From: Rhodoferax sp. | Lineage (GTDB): Bacteria > Pseudomonadota > Gammaproteobacteria > Burkholderiales > Burkholderiaceae_C | DNA: 39,153 nt | Reading direction: 5' to 3' | Assembly (NCBI RefSeq): GCF_018063565.1 | Contig: NZ_JAGPBB010000032.1 | Coordinates: 1 to 39,153 of the forward strand | Part shown: positions 15,496 to 23,253 of the stretch, one piece after another | Layout: the number at the start of each line of letters is the position of its first letter | How positions within the stretch are numbered: position 1 is the stretch's first letter | Position numbers and translations under genes: made by a program | The notes under the pieces: model-generated | Databases searched by the model: none | What the model was told of the DNA's origin: nothing | What the model saw: the letters and a program-made list of their open reading frames with translations, nothing else

Positions 15496-15807
15496 TCAGG
15501 CAACGACCGCTTCGTCGGTACGCGTGTCGCCCTTGTTGTCCTTCCAGGTCACGGCAATCTTGTCGCCAGCCTTGGCTCCTTTGACCTCAAACTGAAGGAA
15601 CGGGTTCTTGGAAACGCCTGAGCCCCACTCGGCCGTCAGCACCGGGGTGCCGTTGAGGGTGGCGGTGACATCGGTGATGTGCCAGGCGGGAATCAGTTTG
15701 CCAGCCGAATCTTTGCGTTGACCGGACTCCATCTCGTGGCTCATCAAAACACGGACGGTTGCGATACCGTCTTTCACTTGGGCGCGGATGCGCATCGGAT
15801 CTGCCAT
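15496..15807 (-). CDS. soxZ: SoxZ, carrier-complex subunit
   Basis: 103 residues, the normal SoxZ length. SoxZ forms a heterodimer with SoxY and presents its C-terminal arm to the other Sox enzymes. Family patterns include MRIRAQVKDGIATVRVLMSHEMESG, PAWHITDVTA and KNPFLQFEVKGAKAGDKIAV. No signal peptide is present; SoxZ is exported with SoxY. It lies 54 bases downstream of soxY and 64 before soxA. The start ATG at 15807 has AGGAG upstream (TCAGGAGATAAAA). Confidence 0.96.
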   Translation of the reverse strand: MADPMRIRAQVKDGIATVRVLMSHEMESGQRKDSAGKLIPAWHITDVTATLNGTPVLTAEWGSGVSKNPFLQFEVKGAKAGDKIAVTWKDNKGDTRTDEAVVA

Positions 15808-15861
15808 TTTTATCTCCTGAATTCAATAGGTGAGTTTTGTGAAAAAGATCGGGTTGGCAAC

Positions 15862-16317
15862 TTAGCCGCCGCATCCGCCCAAGGTGACCTTGACTTCCTT
15901 CTTGGCAAACAGCGCTTTGCCGTCGTTGGTGATGGCCACCGCGTACACATCGGACGATTGACCCATCTTGGCCCGGGTGGCAAAGTTGGCTTGTACCGCT
16001 GGCGTCACGTTGAACGCTGCAATCAGCACGGAGGGATTTTTTTCCACCAGAATCAGCAACTGCTTGACGCCTGCGAGCTTGGTGCTGGCAGTCAAGGGCA
16101 CGACTGCACCGTTCTCAGCGATGTCGGGGCCGCCAATGGTGACGTCTTTGCTCTCGGTGGGCGCACCGGCACCCAAGGCCTTGAGGGCATCCGCCAGGTT
16201 CTTGGCTTCAAAAGCGCTCTTGTTGAAAGCCCGAGCGTATTGCGGAAACAGTCCGGTTGTGGCCAGCAGGCCGGCCACCATGGCGCTGTGTTTGAGTGTC
16301 TCACGACGATTCTGCAT
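15862..16317 (-). CDS. soxY: SoxY, sulfur-carrier protein
   Basis: 151 residues. SoxY carries the sulfur intermediate covalently on the cysteine of its C-terminal swinging arm; here the protein ends LGGCGG, the canonical arm. The N-terminus is MQNRRETLKHSAMVAGLLA, a twin-arginine-like export signal. The conserved core includes DIAENGAVVPLTAS and VKQLLILVEKNPSVL. The start at 16317 is chosen because AAAGGAGA lies just upstream and the signal peptide begins there; an in-frame upstream ATG would add 23 residues without support. It follows the ArsR gene by 71 bases, likely in the same transcript. Confidence 0.97.
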   Translation of the reverse strand: MQNRRETLKHSAMVAGLLATTGLFPQYARAFNKSAFEAKNLADALKALGAGAPTESKDVTIGGPDIAENGAVVPLTASTKLAGVKQLLILVEKNPSVLIAAFNVTPAVQANFATRAKMGQSSDVYAVAITNDGKALFAKKEVKVTLGGCGG

Positions 16318-16388
16318 AGGAGTCTCCTTTGGGTTAAGTTCTAGCGAAAAATTGACCTTGCTCTCTTCTTTTGACCCGGTGACCACGC

Positions 16389-16730
16389 TCAGATTTTCAA
16401 AAATCTGCTGTGCACGGCTTTACCTTCCGGATCAACCTGAAAACACACCGCCTTGCATACCGTTGCCGCCATGTCGTCAGCGATTCGATAGAAAACGTTT
16501 TGTCCACTGCGCCGCTTCGCCAGCACCCCAGACTGGTACAACACGTTGAGGTGCCGCGACATGCTGGGCTGCGAAAGGTCGACCTGCGTCAGCAGTGTCG
16601 TCACGTTTTGCTCACCTGCAAAAAGCACGGTGATGATGTGCAAGCGTGCCGGCGTCGACAACACACCGAACAACTCTGCAGCTCGCTCAAGCGCAAACCC
16701 GGACACCGCTGGCAGTTGCTGATCAGTCAT
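16389..16730 (-). CDS. ArsR-family regulator of the sox genes (SoxR/SqrR-like)
   Basis: 113 residues with a winged-helix fold: LFGVLSTPARLHIITVL, then VTTLLTQVDLSQPSMSRHLNVLYQSGVLAKRRSG and VFYRIADD. It resembles sulfur-responsive SoxR/SqrR/BigR repressors, which sense persulfide through a cysteine pair. Here cysteines occur only near the end (VCKAVC); the position that is Cys in the paralogue at 23755-24090 (NCLCDGE) is VLFAGE here, so the canonical pair is incomplete. A perfect palindrome containing ATTC-N8-GAAT, the SqrR-type motif, begins 9 bases upstream of the start, suggesting autoregulation and control of the sox operon downstream. The start ATG is supported by family length. Confidence 0.88.
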   Translation of the reverse strand: MTDQQLPAVSGFALERAAELFGVLSTPARLHIITVLFAGEQNVTTLLTQVDLSQPSMSRHLNVLYQSGVLAKRRSGQNVFYRIADDMAATVCKAVCFQVDPEGKAVHSRFLKI

Positions 16731-16738
16731 TCATCTAT

Positions 16739-16766
16739 CTGTATATTCAATAGTGCGAATATACAG
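16739..16766. promoter_or_regulatory. Candidate ArsR/SqrR operator
   Basis: CTGTATATTC-N8-GAATATACAG: a perfect 10-base inverted repeat containing the ATTC-N8-GAAT motif recognised by SqrR/BigR-type repressors. It lies directly before the ArsR start, with TTGACA (a possible -35) on the minus strand at 16781-16776. No clear -10 at standard spacing is visible. Binding would block transcription of the regulator and sox genes. Confidence 0.75.
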
Positions 16767-16809
16767 ATTGAGAATTGTCAAACCATTGGTGTTTTCACTA
16801 TCGGTATTA

Positions 16810-17139
16810 CTACTTAGACAAGCGATAGTGGTCCCGGTTAAGCACTGCGGCGACCGAATTTACCTCTTCAGGAAATAGGCCGAGATTCAACTCGGTGTTG
16901 CATTGCTCCACCATGCCGCGCAAGGCGGGCAATGAATTGATTCGCCCAGTCGGGCGGTAGATGGCGCTGCCATCGCCACCCGCTTTCTTTTGATGACAAG
17001 CACTGCACTGGTGCTCTGCGATCAGTTTCCCGCCCAAGACCAGATCAGCCCCCTGGTAAAGTCGGGGCACTTCCTGCGCATGCACTGCAAAGCCAAGGAG
17101 CCCCAAGCCCAATGAGAGAGCTAGTTTTATGCTATTCAT
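16810..17139 (-). CDS. Small periplasmic c-type cytochrome
   Basis: 109 residues. Signal peptide (KLALSLGLGLLGFAVHA) and one heme site CSACH (in AEHQCSACHQKK). Met residues after the heme, such as LRGMVEQ, could be the distal ligand. It is not SoxX, SoxA or a standard cytochrome c551 by pattern. It sits upstream of the sox operon's operator on the same strand, after a strong terminator from the FadL-like gene. Electron acceptor or donor for Sox or sulfide oxidation is an inference. RBS AAAGAG precedes the ATG. Confidence 0.8.
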   Translation of the reverse strand: MNSIKLALSLGLGLLGFAVHAQEVPRLYQGADLVLGGKLIAEHQCSACHQKKAGGDGSAIYRPTGRINSLPALRGMVEQCNTELNLGLFPEEVNSVAAVLNRDHYRLSK

Positions 17140-17149
17140 TTCTCTTTAG

Positions 17150-17191
17150 AAACAAAAAAGGACTTGGAGGCCCGCTCGGCCATCCAAGTCC
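17150..17191 (-). terminator. Rho-independent terminator after the FadL-type gene
   Basis: On the minus strand, GGACTTGG (17191-17184) and CCAAGTCC (17167-17160) form a perfect 8-base stem extended by GGCC/GGCC within the loop, followed by TTTTTTGTTT. It lies just after the FadL-like stop at 17208 and separates it from the cytochrome gene. Confidence 0.85.
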
Positions 17192-17207
17192 GTTTCAGGT
17201 TTCTGAT

Positions 17208-18545
17208 TTAGAAGCTGTGGCTGTACATGAACTGCCAGTTGGTTTGGGAATGGGAGATTTCCGGCCCGGCCCCGCTGGTAACCGTCACTTTGGGAGCAAA
17301 CGTCACGGCTGCATTGATTTCACCCTTATCTGACACTTTGTAACCCATGCCCAGGGTGACATGGTTCTTGACCGTGGCAGGGAACAAAGGATTGACATAG
17401 GCGTCCGGCACCGGGTTGTCTGCCAAATTCAAGCCCGCACGCAAGGTCAACTGCTGATTGGCCTTCCAGGCCAGGCCAAGGTTCAAGACGGTCTGATCTT
17501 CCCAGTTCTGAGGCATGGCGAAACTGACCGAGCCGCCCATCATGGCGCTGTCATAACGCATCTTGAAGCTCTTCATCACACTGTTCCAGCCAATGCGCTT
17601 GATGTCAGCCGCCACCTGCAGGGAAGGGCTGGCCTGCCATGCGGCACCAAAGGCCAACACAGCGGGCATCTGAAAGTCAACCACGGTGATCTTGCCTTTG
17701 TCCAGGAACCCGCCAATGGCCGTCATGCTGGCTTCTGCCTCCGCCGTTGTCATGTCGTCAAGCGATGACTTGAGCAGATAGGACGCACCCAGCACCAGGT
17801 TCGGATTGACACGATAGGTCGCCCCCAACGAGGCTCCAAAGCCGGTGGATTTGGCAGCGCCCGAGAAATCGCTGCTGTCCGAAAAGTTGATCCGTGCCCA
17901 GGGTGCTCCTCCAAGCGGCCCCAGAGCCATGGCCAGATTGCCGCTTGCACCGGTCACCATACCTGCCAGCGTTGCACCCGGTGCCGCCATCTTCATGTCA
18001 AGCGAAGACCACATGAATTTGAATGTTGCACCCACCGTCAAATTGGGGTTAACCTGGTAGGCAAACGGGAAAATCACGTTCCCGACACCCAGCTCAGAGC
18101 GAACATCCTCTCCAGAGCCCAGCGCCATGAATGAGTCGGCGGCATATTCAGTGCCCATGCCACCCTGAGCGAACATTCCGATGCCATAGGTCAAAGCACC
18201 ATTGCGCCGGGCATAACCAAACGCAGGCATGATGTAGGACGTACCGCCCGAATCTGCGCTCATGCCAAAAGCGGGGATGCTGCTTTTCACATTAGGCCCC
18301 AGAATGCCCAATGCCACATCCAGACGCGCCGTACCGTCAGCCATCATGCCCAACGTTGCCGGGTTTTGCGCCATGGCCGCGTTACCTTGATCAACCGCTT
18401 GCGAAGCGCCACCCATCCCCGTCGCGATGGGGCCATAACCCTCCATATACATGCCATTGGTGGCCAATGCACTGGTTGCCACACCTGCCAAAGCAGCCAC
18501 CGCTGCTAGATGGCAGGCGGTTTTGGTCATACTGATTTTGCTCAC
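17208..18545 (-). CDS. FadL/OmpP1/TodX-family outer-membrane channel
   Basis: About 445 residues. Signal peptide (AAVAALAGVATSALA) then the family's plug region, NGMYMEGYGPIATGMGGASQ with NAAMAQNPATLGMM, and a 14-strand-type barrel with strands such as NLVLGASYLLKSSLDDM; the last residues HSF end in Phe. Members import hydrophobic compounds. Within a sulfur-oxidation cluster its cargo might be elemental sulfur or polysulfide, which is inference. The start is GTG 18545 because GGAG stands 7 bases upstream; ATG 18530 is the alternative and leaves the same signal peptide. A perfect FNR-type box (18769-18782) and a 19-bp palindrome lie in the 348-base gap upstream. A strong terminator follows. 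Confidence 0.85.
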   Translation of the reverse strand: MSKISMTKTACHLAAVAALAGVATSALATNGMYMEGYGPIATGMGGASQAVDQGNAAMAQNPATLGMMADGTARLDVALGILGPNVKSSIPAFGMSADSGGTSYIMPAFGYARRNGALTYGIGMFAQGGMGTEYAADSFMALGSGEDVRSELGVGNVIFPFAYQVNPNLTVGATFKFMWSSLDMKMAAPGATLAGMVTGASGNLAMALGPLGGAPWARINFSDSSDFSGAAKSTGFGASLGATYRVNPNLVLGASYLLKSSLDDMTTAEAEASMTAIGGFLDKGKITVVDFQMPAVLAFGAAWQASPSLQVAADIKRIGWNSVMKSFKMRYDSAMMGGSVSFAMPQNWEDQTVLNLGLAWKANQQLTLRAGLNLADNPVPDAYVNPLFPATVKNHVTLGMGYKVSDKGEINAAVTFAPKVTVTSGAGPEISHSQTNWQFMYSHSF

Positions 18546-18768
18546 AAACGTTCTCCAAGTTGAAATTTGCCGTCTATCAAAAATCGTCGCGGGGTGGCCA
18601 TCCATCCTTTGGCGGATGAACACCTTGGTGCAAATACCCGTCAATCTCACATGGATATTTGCCATAGGTCCATCACCGTCATCATATCCGTGTTACCCAA
18701 AATCAGGCCGGGCACGGCGATGAATAAGTGAAGGTTGATGTTGCCGCCTCACGACATTCACGTCACTT

Positions 18769-18782
18769 TTGATTTTCATCAA
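18769..18782. promoter_or_regulatory. FNR/ANR-type binding site
   Basis: TTGAT-TTTC-ATCAA, a perfect match to the FNR consensus. It lies 224 bases upstream of the FadL-like start codon and 112 bases after the stop of the FNR-family gene. The spacing to a -10 element is not clear: a TATGAT-like word is at 18686-18681 on the minus strand, about 90 bases away, so the mode of action is open. Confidence 0.7.
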
Positions 18783-18794
18783 TCTTCGCTTAAG

Positions 18795-18813
18795 TAATAT
18801 CAGGCTGATATTA
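18795..18813. promoter_or_regulatory. Perfect 19-bp palindrome upstream of the FadL-type gene
   Basis: TAATATCAG-G-CTGATATTA, two 9-base arms with a one-base centre, 13 bases from the FNR box. No T-run follows. The two sites make this 348-base gap look like a compact control region. The factor for the palindrome is unknown. The rest of the gap (18546-18768, 18814-18893) shows no clear element. Confidence 0.6.
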
Positions 18814-18893
18814 GTGTCTACCCTATGGTGCCCAAATAACGAAATCACGTGGTATTTTCCCCACGACGGCACCTCAGTTCCAGGGCTGTTCGA

Positions 18894-19598
18894 TCAATGC
18901 GCCGGGATTCGCTCGGGATGGCAAACCCGATAAATGCGCCCCTGCTTATCCAAAGGTTCAATCGTGCCTTCACGTACCAAACGGCTGATTTCCCGGCTCA
19001 CCGTTTCGAGTTTCAAATCCAGCATGGCCCCCATGTCTTCACGCGAAAACAACATCGAGATGGCACTGTTCTCTGCGGTGCGCATTTTCAGAACCAGATT
19101 GCCGACCCGCTGGCGGGCAGTGCCAAAATTCAGATCAGCCAACCAATCATCGGCATCCTTGAGTGTCTGTTGCCACTTCAGCATCAATTGAGCCAACAGC
19201 CGCGGGCTCCCTGATGAAAGTTTCTGGATCACGCTCAATGGAATGCGGCACACTGAGGTTGAAGTCAAGGCAATGGCATCGCTGTCGTACTGCACCGACG
19301 CCAGCGCTTCCAGCCCAATCACGTCACCTGATCGCAATACACGCACAATGCGCTGTCGTCCGTCCACCGTGCTGCGCACCAACTTCACGATCCCACTACG
19401 CAGGGTAAAGACGCCCTGCGCACTACTGCCTTCTGCATAAATGGCGGCACCCTGGGAAAACTCCAGATCATCAATGGGCGCATGAATTTGCGTGAAATCA
19501 TGTTCATTGAGGTTGGCAAATAACACCATCTCTCGAATGCCGCAATTGCGGCAATCGGAGGTGCCGCGCCACGCGGATTCAGTTTTGATCGGAATCAT
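18894..19598 (-). CDS. Crp/FNR-family transcription regulator
   Basis: 234 residues. A cyclic-nucleotide-binding fold (EFSQGAAIYAEGSSAQGVFTLRSG, RSGDVIGLEA) is joined by a dimer helix to a helix-turn-helix with SREDMGAMLDLKLETVSREI. The Glu-x2-Ser-Arg recognition pattern (ETVSRE) is that of FNR, predicting TTGAT-N4-ATCAA sites, and one such site lies just downstream. The N-terminus has CRNC, but the third N-terminal cysteine of FNR is missing (GIREMVLF follows) and one Cys sits in SVCRIPLS, so a classical 4Fe-4S cluster is doubtful. The start at 19598 is chosen for AAAGG at good spacing, not the ATG at 19616 that lies inside the thioredoxin gene's end region. Confidence 0.88.
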   Translation of the reverse strand: MIPIKTESAWRGTSDCRNCGIREMVLFANLNEHDFTQIHAPIDDLEFSQGAAIYAEGSSAQGVFTLRSGIVKLVRSTVDGRQRIVRVLRSGDVIGLEALASVQYDSDAIALTSTSVCRIPLSVIQKLSSGSPRLLAQLMLKWQQTLKDADDWLADLNFGTARQRVGNLVLKMRTAENSAISMLFSREDMGAMLDLKLETVSREISRLVREGTIEPLDKQGRIYRVCHPERIPAH

Positions 19599-19612
19599 GG
19601 ATTCAACCTTTT

Positions 19613-20107
19613 TCATTGGGGTAAAGAAGCTTGTGCCTGACGAACACGCTCGTCGAGATAGCTGCCATAAAAGTCGGGCAGAGAGGCACCCACCAGACGC
19701 TGCGCAACCTCCCGCCCGCCACGGCCGAAAAACAGCACGGTCGGTGCCACTTTGATGGACCAACTGCGACTGAGACTCTCCTGCGTCTGCTCAGGGCCGA
19801 CAAAACCCTGCACCATGTGCCGACTGCGCATATCGATCTGCACAATTGGCAAACCCTGTTCACGCTGCAATGGCACCAAATAGTTTTCGCGGGCGATTTT
19901 GCAAAACGGGCACCCCTCCAGCGTCACCATGACCAGCAACGGATGACCACGCCCCAGCGCCAATGCCAGTTCCCGGGGCAGCGAATCTGTGCTGGGGAGC
20001 TGGTTGGCGAAAGCGGGCAAACTGCGGGCGCAGCTCATCGCGGCCAAAGCGCCGATCAGACATTGGCGTCGCCCTAGATCAACAGACAAACCGGAAACAC
20101 AGTTCAT
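19613..20107 (-). CDS. Exported thioredoxin-like protein (SoxW-like)
   Basis: 164 residues. An N-terminal export signal (RRQCLIGALAAMSCARSLPAFA) with a twin-arginine-like RR precedes a thioredoxin fold. The active site is EGCPFCK (CPFC), followed by a long loop and WSIKVAPTVLFFGRGG with the cis-Pro. CPFC-type periplasmic thioredoxins in sox clusters (SoxW/SoxS) keep Sox proteins reduced; assignment to one of these is by context. The start at 20107 is chosen for GAGGGG upstream; an ATG 14 codons earlier lacks support. It is cotranscribed with the FNR-like gene (14-base gap) and diverges from the YeeE/YedE gene. Confidence 0.82.
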   Translation of the reverse strand: MNCVSGLSVDLGRRQCLIGALAAMSCARSLPAFANQLPSTDSLPRELALALGRGHPLLVMVTLEGCPFCKIARENYLVPLQREQGLPIVQIDMRSRHMVQGFVGPEQTQESLSRSWSIKVAPTVLFFGRGGREVAQRLVGASLPDFYGSYLDERVRQAQASLPQ

Positions 20108-20230
20108 GAATCCCCTCAGATCAGTAGGTTCCGTCGTTGGCTTTGGCACACTAATCAGTGCAACCGGGCCCGACAGGAATTTTCGTTATGTAGGTGTAAT
20201 ATAAGCGAAACTTTCTATAAAGAGGCGACT

Positions 20231-21328
20231 ATGAGCTTTGCCAGCGTGATTGAGGCGTATGGGGAGGGTCCCGTCCTGGCAAGTGGCGGACTGGTGATTG
20301 GCGCTCTCTTTGGTTTTTTCGCCCAACGTTCCAAGTTTTGCCTGCGTGCCGCCACCCTGGAGTTCTGGCATCGCAAGTTTGGTGAAAAAATTGCAGTCTG
20401 GCTACTCACGTTTTCTGCTGCCGTGGTGGGGGTGCAATTGTTGATCGTGACGCACCACATGGACACAACGGCAGCACGCCAAATCTCTGCAACAGGCAGT
20501 CTGTCTGGTGCGCTGATCGGGGGGTTGCTATTTGGTATTGGCATGATCCTGACCCGAGGTTGCGCCAGCCGCTTGCTGGTCCTGTCCGCCAACGGCAATC
20601 TGCGAGCGCTGCTGTCGGGGCTGATATTTGCAGTGACCGCACAGGCGGCCCTGGCTGGCAGCCTGGCGCCGTGGCGGGAAAGCATCAGTGGATGGTGGGT
20701 GGTGCAAGGGGGTCATTCACGTGATCTGTTGGCCCTAAGCGGTGCCGGCCCGTGGGGGGGACTTTTCTTTGGCCTGGTGTGGTTGTTGGCGGCGCTGTTT
20801 TTTTCGGTGCGCAGCGGGTGGGGGTTTTGGAAATGGGTTGGCGGCATTGGTACAGGCCTGATGGTGGCCGCCGGGTGGGGTTTCAGTTACCTGGTGGCAA
20901 GTCATTCTTTCGAGGTGGTCCCGGTTCAAAGTCTTACCTTCAGCGGACCCTCGGCCGAATGGTTGATGCGGGTTCTGGCATCTCCCGCGCCAGCGATGGG
21001 TTTTAGTTTTGGTCTGATCCCGGGGGTGTTTTTAGGTTCGTTTGTCGGTGCCTGGGTGGGTCGTGACTTCAAACTGGAAGGTTTCAGCGACGGCTACAGC
21101 ATGCGTCGGTATATTTTTGGCGCCATCTTCATGGGGTTTGGTTCGATGCTCGCCGGCGGTTGCGCAGTCGGTGCAGGTATCACCGGCGGGTCGATTTTCG
21201 CCACCACCGCCTGGCTGTCACTGGTCGGAATGTGGCTGGGAGCTGGCCTAACCGACCGGATCATCGATCGCCAGGCACAAGTCACAGGGTCAGCAACTGC
21301 CATAGCGCCTGTGCGCACTGCGCCCTGA
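20231..21328 (+). CDS. YeeE/YedE-family membrane transporter (thiosulfate/sulfur import)
   Basis: 365 residues with about nine hydrophobic segments. Family hallmarks are FFAQRSKFCLRAA near the N-terminus, GMILTRGCASRLL (Cys about 115), and a second repeat with MGFGSMLAGGCAVGAGITGG (Cys about 308). In TsuA-type members such cysteines guide thiosulfate through the membrane, and related SoxT proteins occur in sox clusters. Import of thiosulfate or another reduced sulfur compound is likely. It is the only plus-strand gene in the island and diverges from the thioredoxin gene across 123 bases. GAGG lies upstream of the ATG. Its end is 16 bases from the converging cytochrome c4 gene. Confidence 0.87.
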   Translation: MSFASVIEAYGEGPVLASGGLVIGALFGFFAQRSKFCLRAATLEFWHRKFGEKIAVWLLTFSAAVVGVQLLIVTHHMDTTAARQISATGSLSGALIGGLLFGIGMILTRGCASRLLVLSANGNLRALLSGLIFAVTAQAALAGSLAPWRESISGWWVVQGGHSRDLLALSGAGPWGGLFFGLVWLLAALFFSVRSGWGFWKWVGGIGTGLMVAAGWGFSYLVASHSFEVVPVQSLTFSGPSAEWLMRVLASPAPAMGFSFGLIPGVFLGSFVGAWVGRDFKLEGFSDGYSMRRYIFGAIFMGFGSMLAGGCAVGAGITGGSIFATTAWLSLVGMWLGAGLTDRIIDRQAQVTGSATAIAPVRTAP

Positions 21329-21344
21329 AACCACTTCAGCGAAC

Positions 21345-21944
21345 TTACTTGCCGCTGATGTACTCCGCCACTGCCGCCATTTCCAGCGCCGACAAATTGG
21401 CGGCAATGGAGTGCATTACCGCGTTGTCGTTGTTACGCTCTCGTTTGTTGAAGAGCTTGAGCTGGGTTTCTACATACGACGCATACTGACCTGCCAGGCG
21501 CGGCAACGACGCTGTACCCAGCCCATCTTTACCGTGGCAACTGGCGCAGGCTGGCAGACCGCTGAACTTGTTGCCATGATTGAAGATGTAGCGACCAACG
21601 CCGGCAAGGTCCTGGTCCTTGATGGTTTCCGGCGGTGAAGTCTTGCTCTCAAAATATTTGCCCAGTGCCACCATCTCGTCAGCAGTCAGGCGTGCCGACA
21701 TGTCGGCCATGGCGGTGCTTTTGCGTTTGCCCGACTTGAAATTTTCCAACTGCTTGGCAATGTACTCGGCATGCTGACCGGCCAGCTTGGGAAAAACCTC
21801 ACTGGCCGATTCGCCGTCTTCACCGTGGCACAAAAAGCACGAGCCTGAGACCAGCTTTTTGGCCCGTTCGGCGTCCGCCTGTGCCCAGGCAGACCCGAGC
21901 AATAGCGACGCCATCCCCGCGGTCAATACAGTCTTCCAGCGCAT
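21345..21944 (-). CDS. Cytochrome c4 (diheme)
   Basis: 199 residues. Signal peptide (TVLTAGMASLLLGSAWA) and two homologous heme domains, with CFLCHGEDG and CASCHGKDG sites, each followed by a PxLAGQ motif (FPKLAGQHAEYIAKQ and LPRLAGQYASYVETQ), the c4 signature. It transfers electrons between periplasmic dehydrogenases and terminal oxidase. It starts a few bases after the FccB-like gene (stop at 21950), so it is probably the electron acceptor of that sulfide dehydrogenase. GAGG precedes the ATG at 21944. Confidence 0.9.
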   Translation of the reverse strand: MRWKTVLTAGMASLLLGSAWAQADAERAKKLVSGSCFLCHGEDGESASEVFPKLAGQHAEYIAKQLENFKSGKRKSTAMADMSARLTADEMVALGKYFESKTSPPETIKDQDLAGVGRYIFNHGNKFSGLPACASCHGKDGLGTASLPRLAGQYASYVETQLKLFNKRERNNDNAVMHSIAANLSALEMAAVAEYISGK

Positions 21945-21949
21945 AGGCC

Positions 21950-23242
21950 TCAACCCAGTGTGTCTGTCCAAATGCCACGGGCCCAGCCCATGGCAATGCG
22001 GCCTTCGAGCTCGTTGGCGGCTTTAGACACGCCGCCCGAGCCGGGCACGGTCACCATGGTCTTTTTGGCTGGGTCATACACATGCACGCTCGCCACATGA
22101 ACAACATCTTCAGGGCTTACAAAACTATAGCAAGTGTTGTTGTACACCGGGGCGCTGTTAACCTCTTTGCCAGTCAACAAAGCCACGACGGCGGCAGCGC
22201 ACACCTTGGCGTGCTGGTTGGCCATGTGCCCGGACTTGGGCATCAGCGGTGCCACCTGGATCGAGTCGCCCAGCACATGAATGTTCTTGGCAGCCTTGGC
22301 TTCGAAGGTCAAAAAGTCAACCTCGCACCAGCGCTTGTTGGCCGTGGCGAGCCCGCTGCTGACAGCGATTGCCCCAGCGCGCATGGGCGGGATCACATTC
22401 AGCACATTGGCTTTGACGTCGTCGCTGAACTCAAACTTGAGCGTATTGCCAGCCACGTCAACGTCGGTCAACACATGTTTGGGACGGTATTCCACGATGC
22501 CCTTGTAGCGCTCAGCCCAGGCCTTTTTAAACAGTGGGCCCTTGGAGGTGACGTCGTCGTTGCCGTCAAGAATCAGCACCTTGGACTTGGGCTTGGCTTT
22601 GGCAAAGTAGCTGGCTACCTGGCATGCGCGCTCGTACGGGCCGGGCGGGCAGCGGTACGGTGCTTGCGGAATCGACAGCGCATAAACACCCCCATCGGGC
22701 ATGGCTTCGAGTTGCTGGCGCAGCGCCACGGTCTGGGCGCCGGCCTTCCAGGCGTGCAACACCTTGTCTTTGGCCGCCGCGCTGGCCATGCCAGGCAAGG
22801 TCTCAAACATGAAGTCGATGCCAGGCGACAAAATCAGCCGGTCGTAGGGCAGCTCGCTGCCACCGGCGAGCTTGACCACCCGCTTCTCGGCGTCGATGGC
22901 GGTCACTGAGTCGCGCACCAGTTGCACACCATGGACCTTTGACAAGCTGTCATAGCTGGACGTGATGTCCGCCATGGTCTTGACCCCACCGAGCACCAGA
23001 TTGGAGATCGGGCACGACACAAAAGACGTATTGGGCTCCACCAGGGTCACCGATATCCCATAGTCCGACCACATCCGAACATATTTGGCTGCGGTGGCAC
23101 CCCCAAAACCGCCACCCACCACGACCACCTTGGGGCCATTGCCACCCCCCGACGTGGCGCAACCCGACAGCAGGCTCAGACCACCCAGCGCACCGAGCAT
23201 TGAGCCCGCACCCATCGAACCGACAAATAAACGACGTTTCAT
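21950..23242 (-). CDS. Flavocytochrome c sulfide dehydrogenase, flavoprotein subunit (FccB/SoxF)
   Basis: About 430 residues. Signal with a twin-arginine-like MKRRLFVGS and a lipobox-like SGCATSG, then the FAD-binding VVVVGGGFGGATAAKYV. The redox-active cysteines are in SCPISNLVLGG and YRCPPGPYERACQ, the FccB pattern. It oxidises sulfide to sulfur or polysulfide and passes electrons to its cytochrome subunit. The start at 23242 has GGGAGA upstream; earlier in-frame ATGs would run into the cytochrome gene. Gene order cytochrome-flavoprotein-c4 on one strand, with 11- and 5-base gaps, supports a sulfide-oxidising module. Confidence 0.92.
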   Translation of the reverse strand: MKRRLFVGSMGAGSMLGALGGLSLLSGCATSGGGNGPKVVVVGGGFGGATAAKYVRMWSDYGISVTLVEPNTSFVSCPISNLVLGGVKTMADITSSYDSLSKVHGVQLVRDSVTAIDAEKRVVKLAGGSELPYDRLILSPGIDFMFETLPGMASAAAKDKVLHAWKAGAQTVALRQQLEAMPDGGVYALSIPQAPYRCPPGPYERACQVASYFAKAKPKSKVLILDGNDDVTSKGPLFKKAWAERYKGIVEYRPKHVLTDVDVAGNTLKFEFSDDVKANVLNVIPPMRAGAIAVSSGLATANKRWCEVDFLTFEAKAAKNIHVLGDSIQVAPLMPKSGHMANQHAKVCAAAVVALLTGKEVNSAPVYNNTCYSFVSPEDVVHVASVHVYDPAKKTMVTVPGSGGVSKAANELEGRIAMGWARGIWTDTLG

Positions 23243-23253
23243 TCTGGTCTCCC

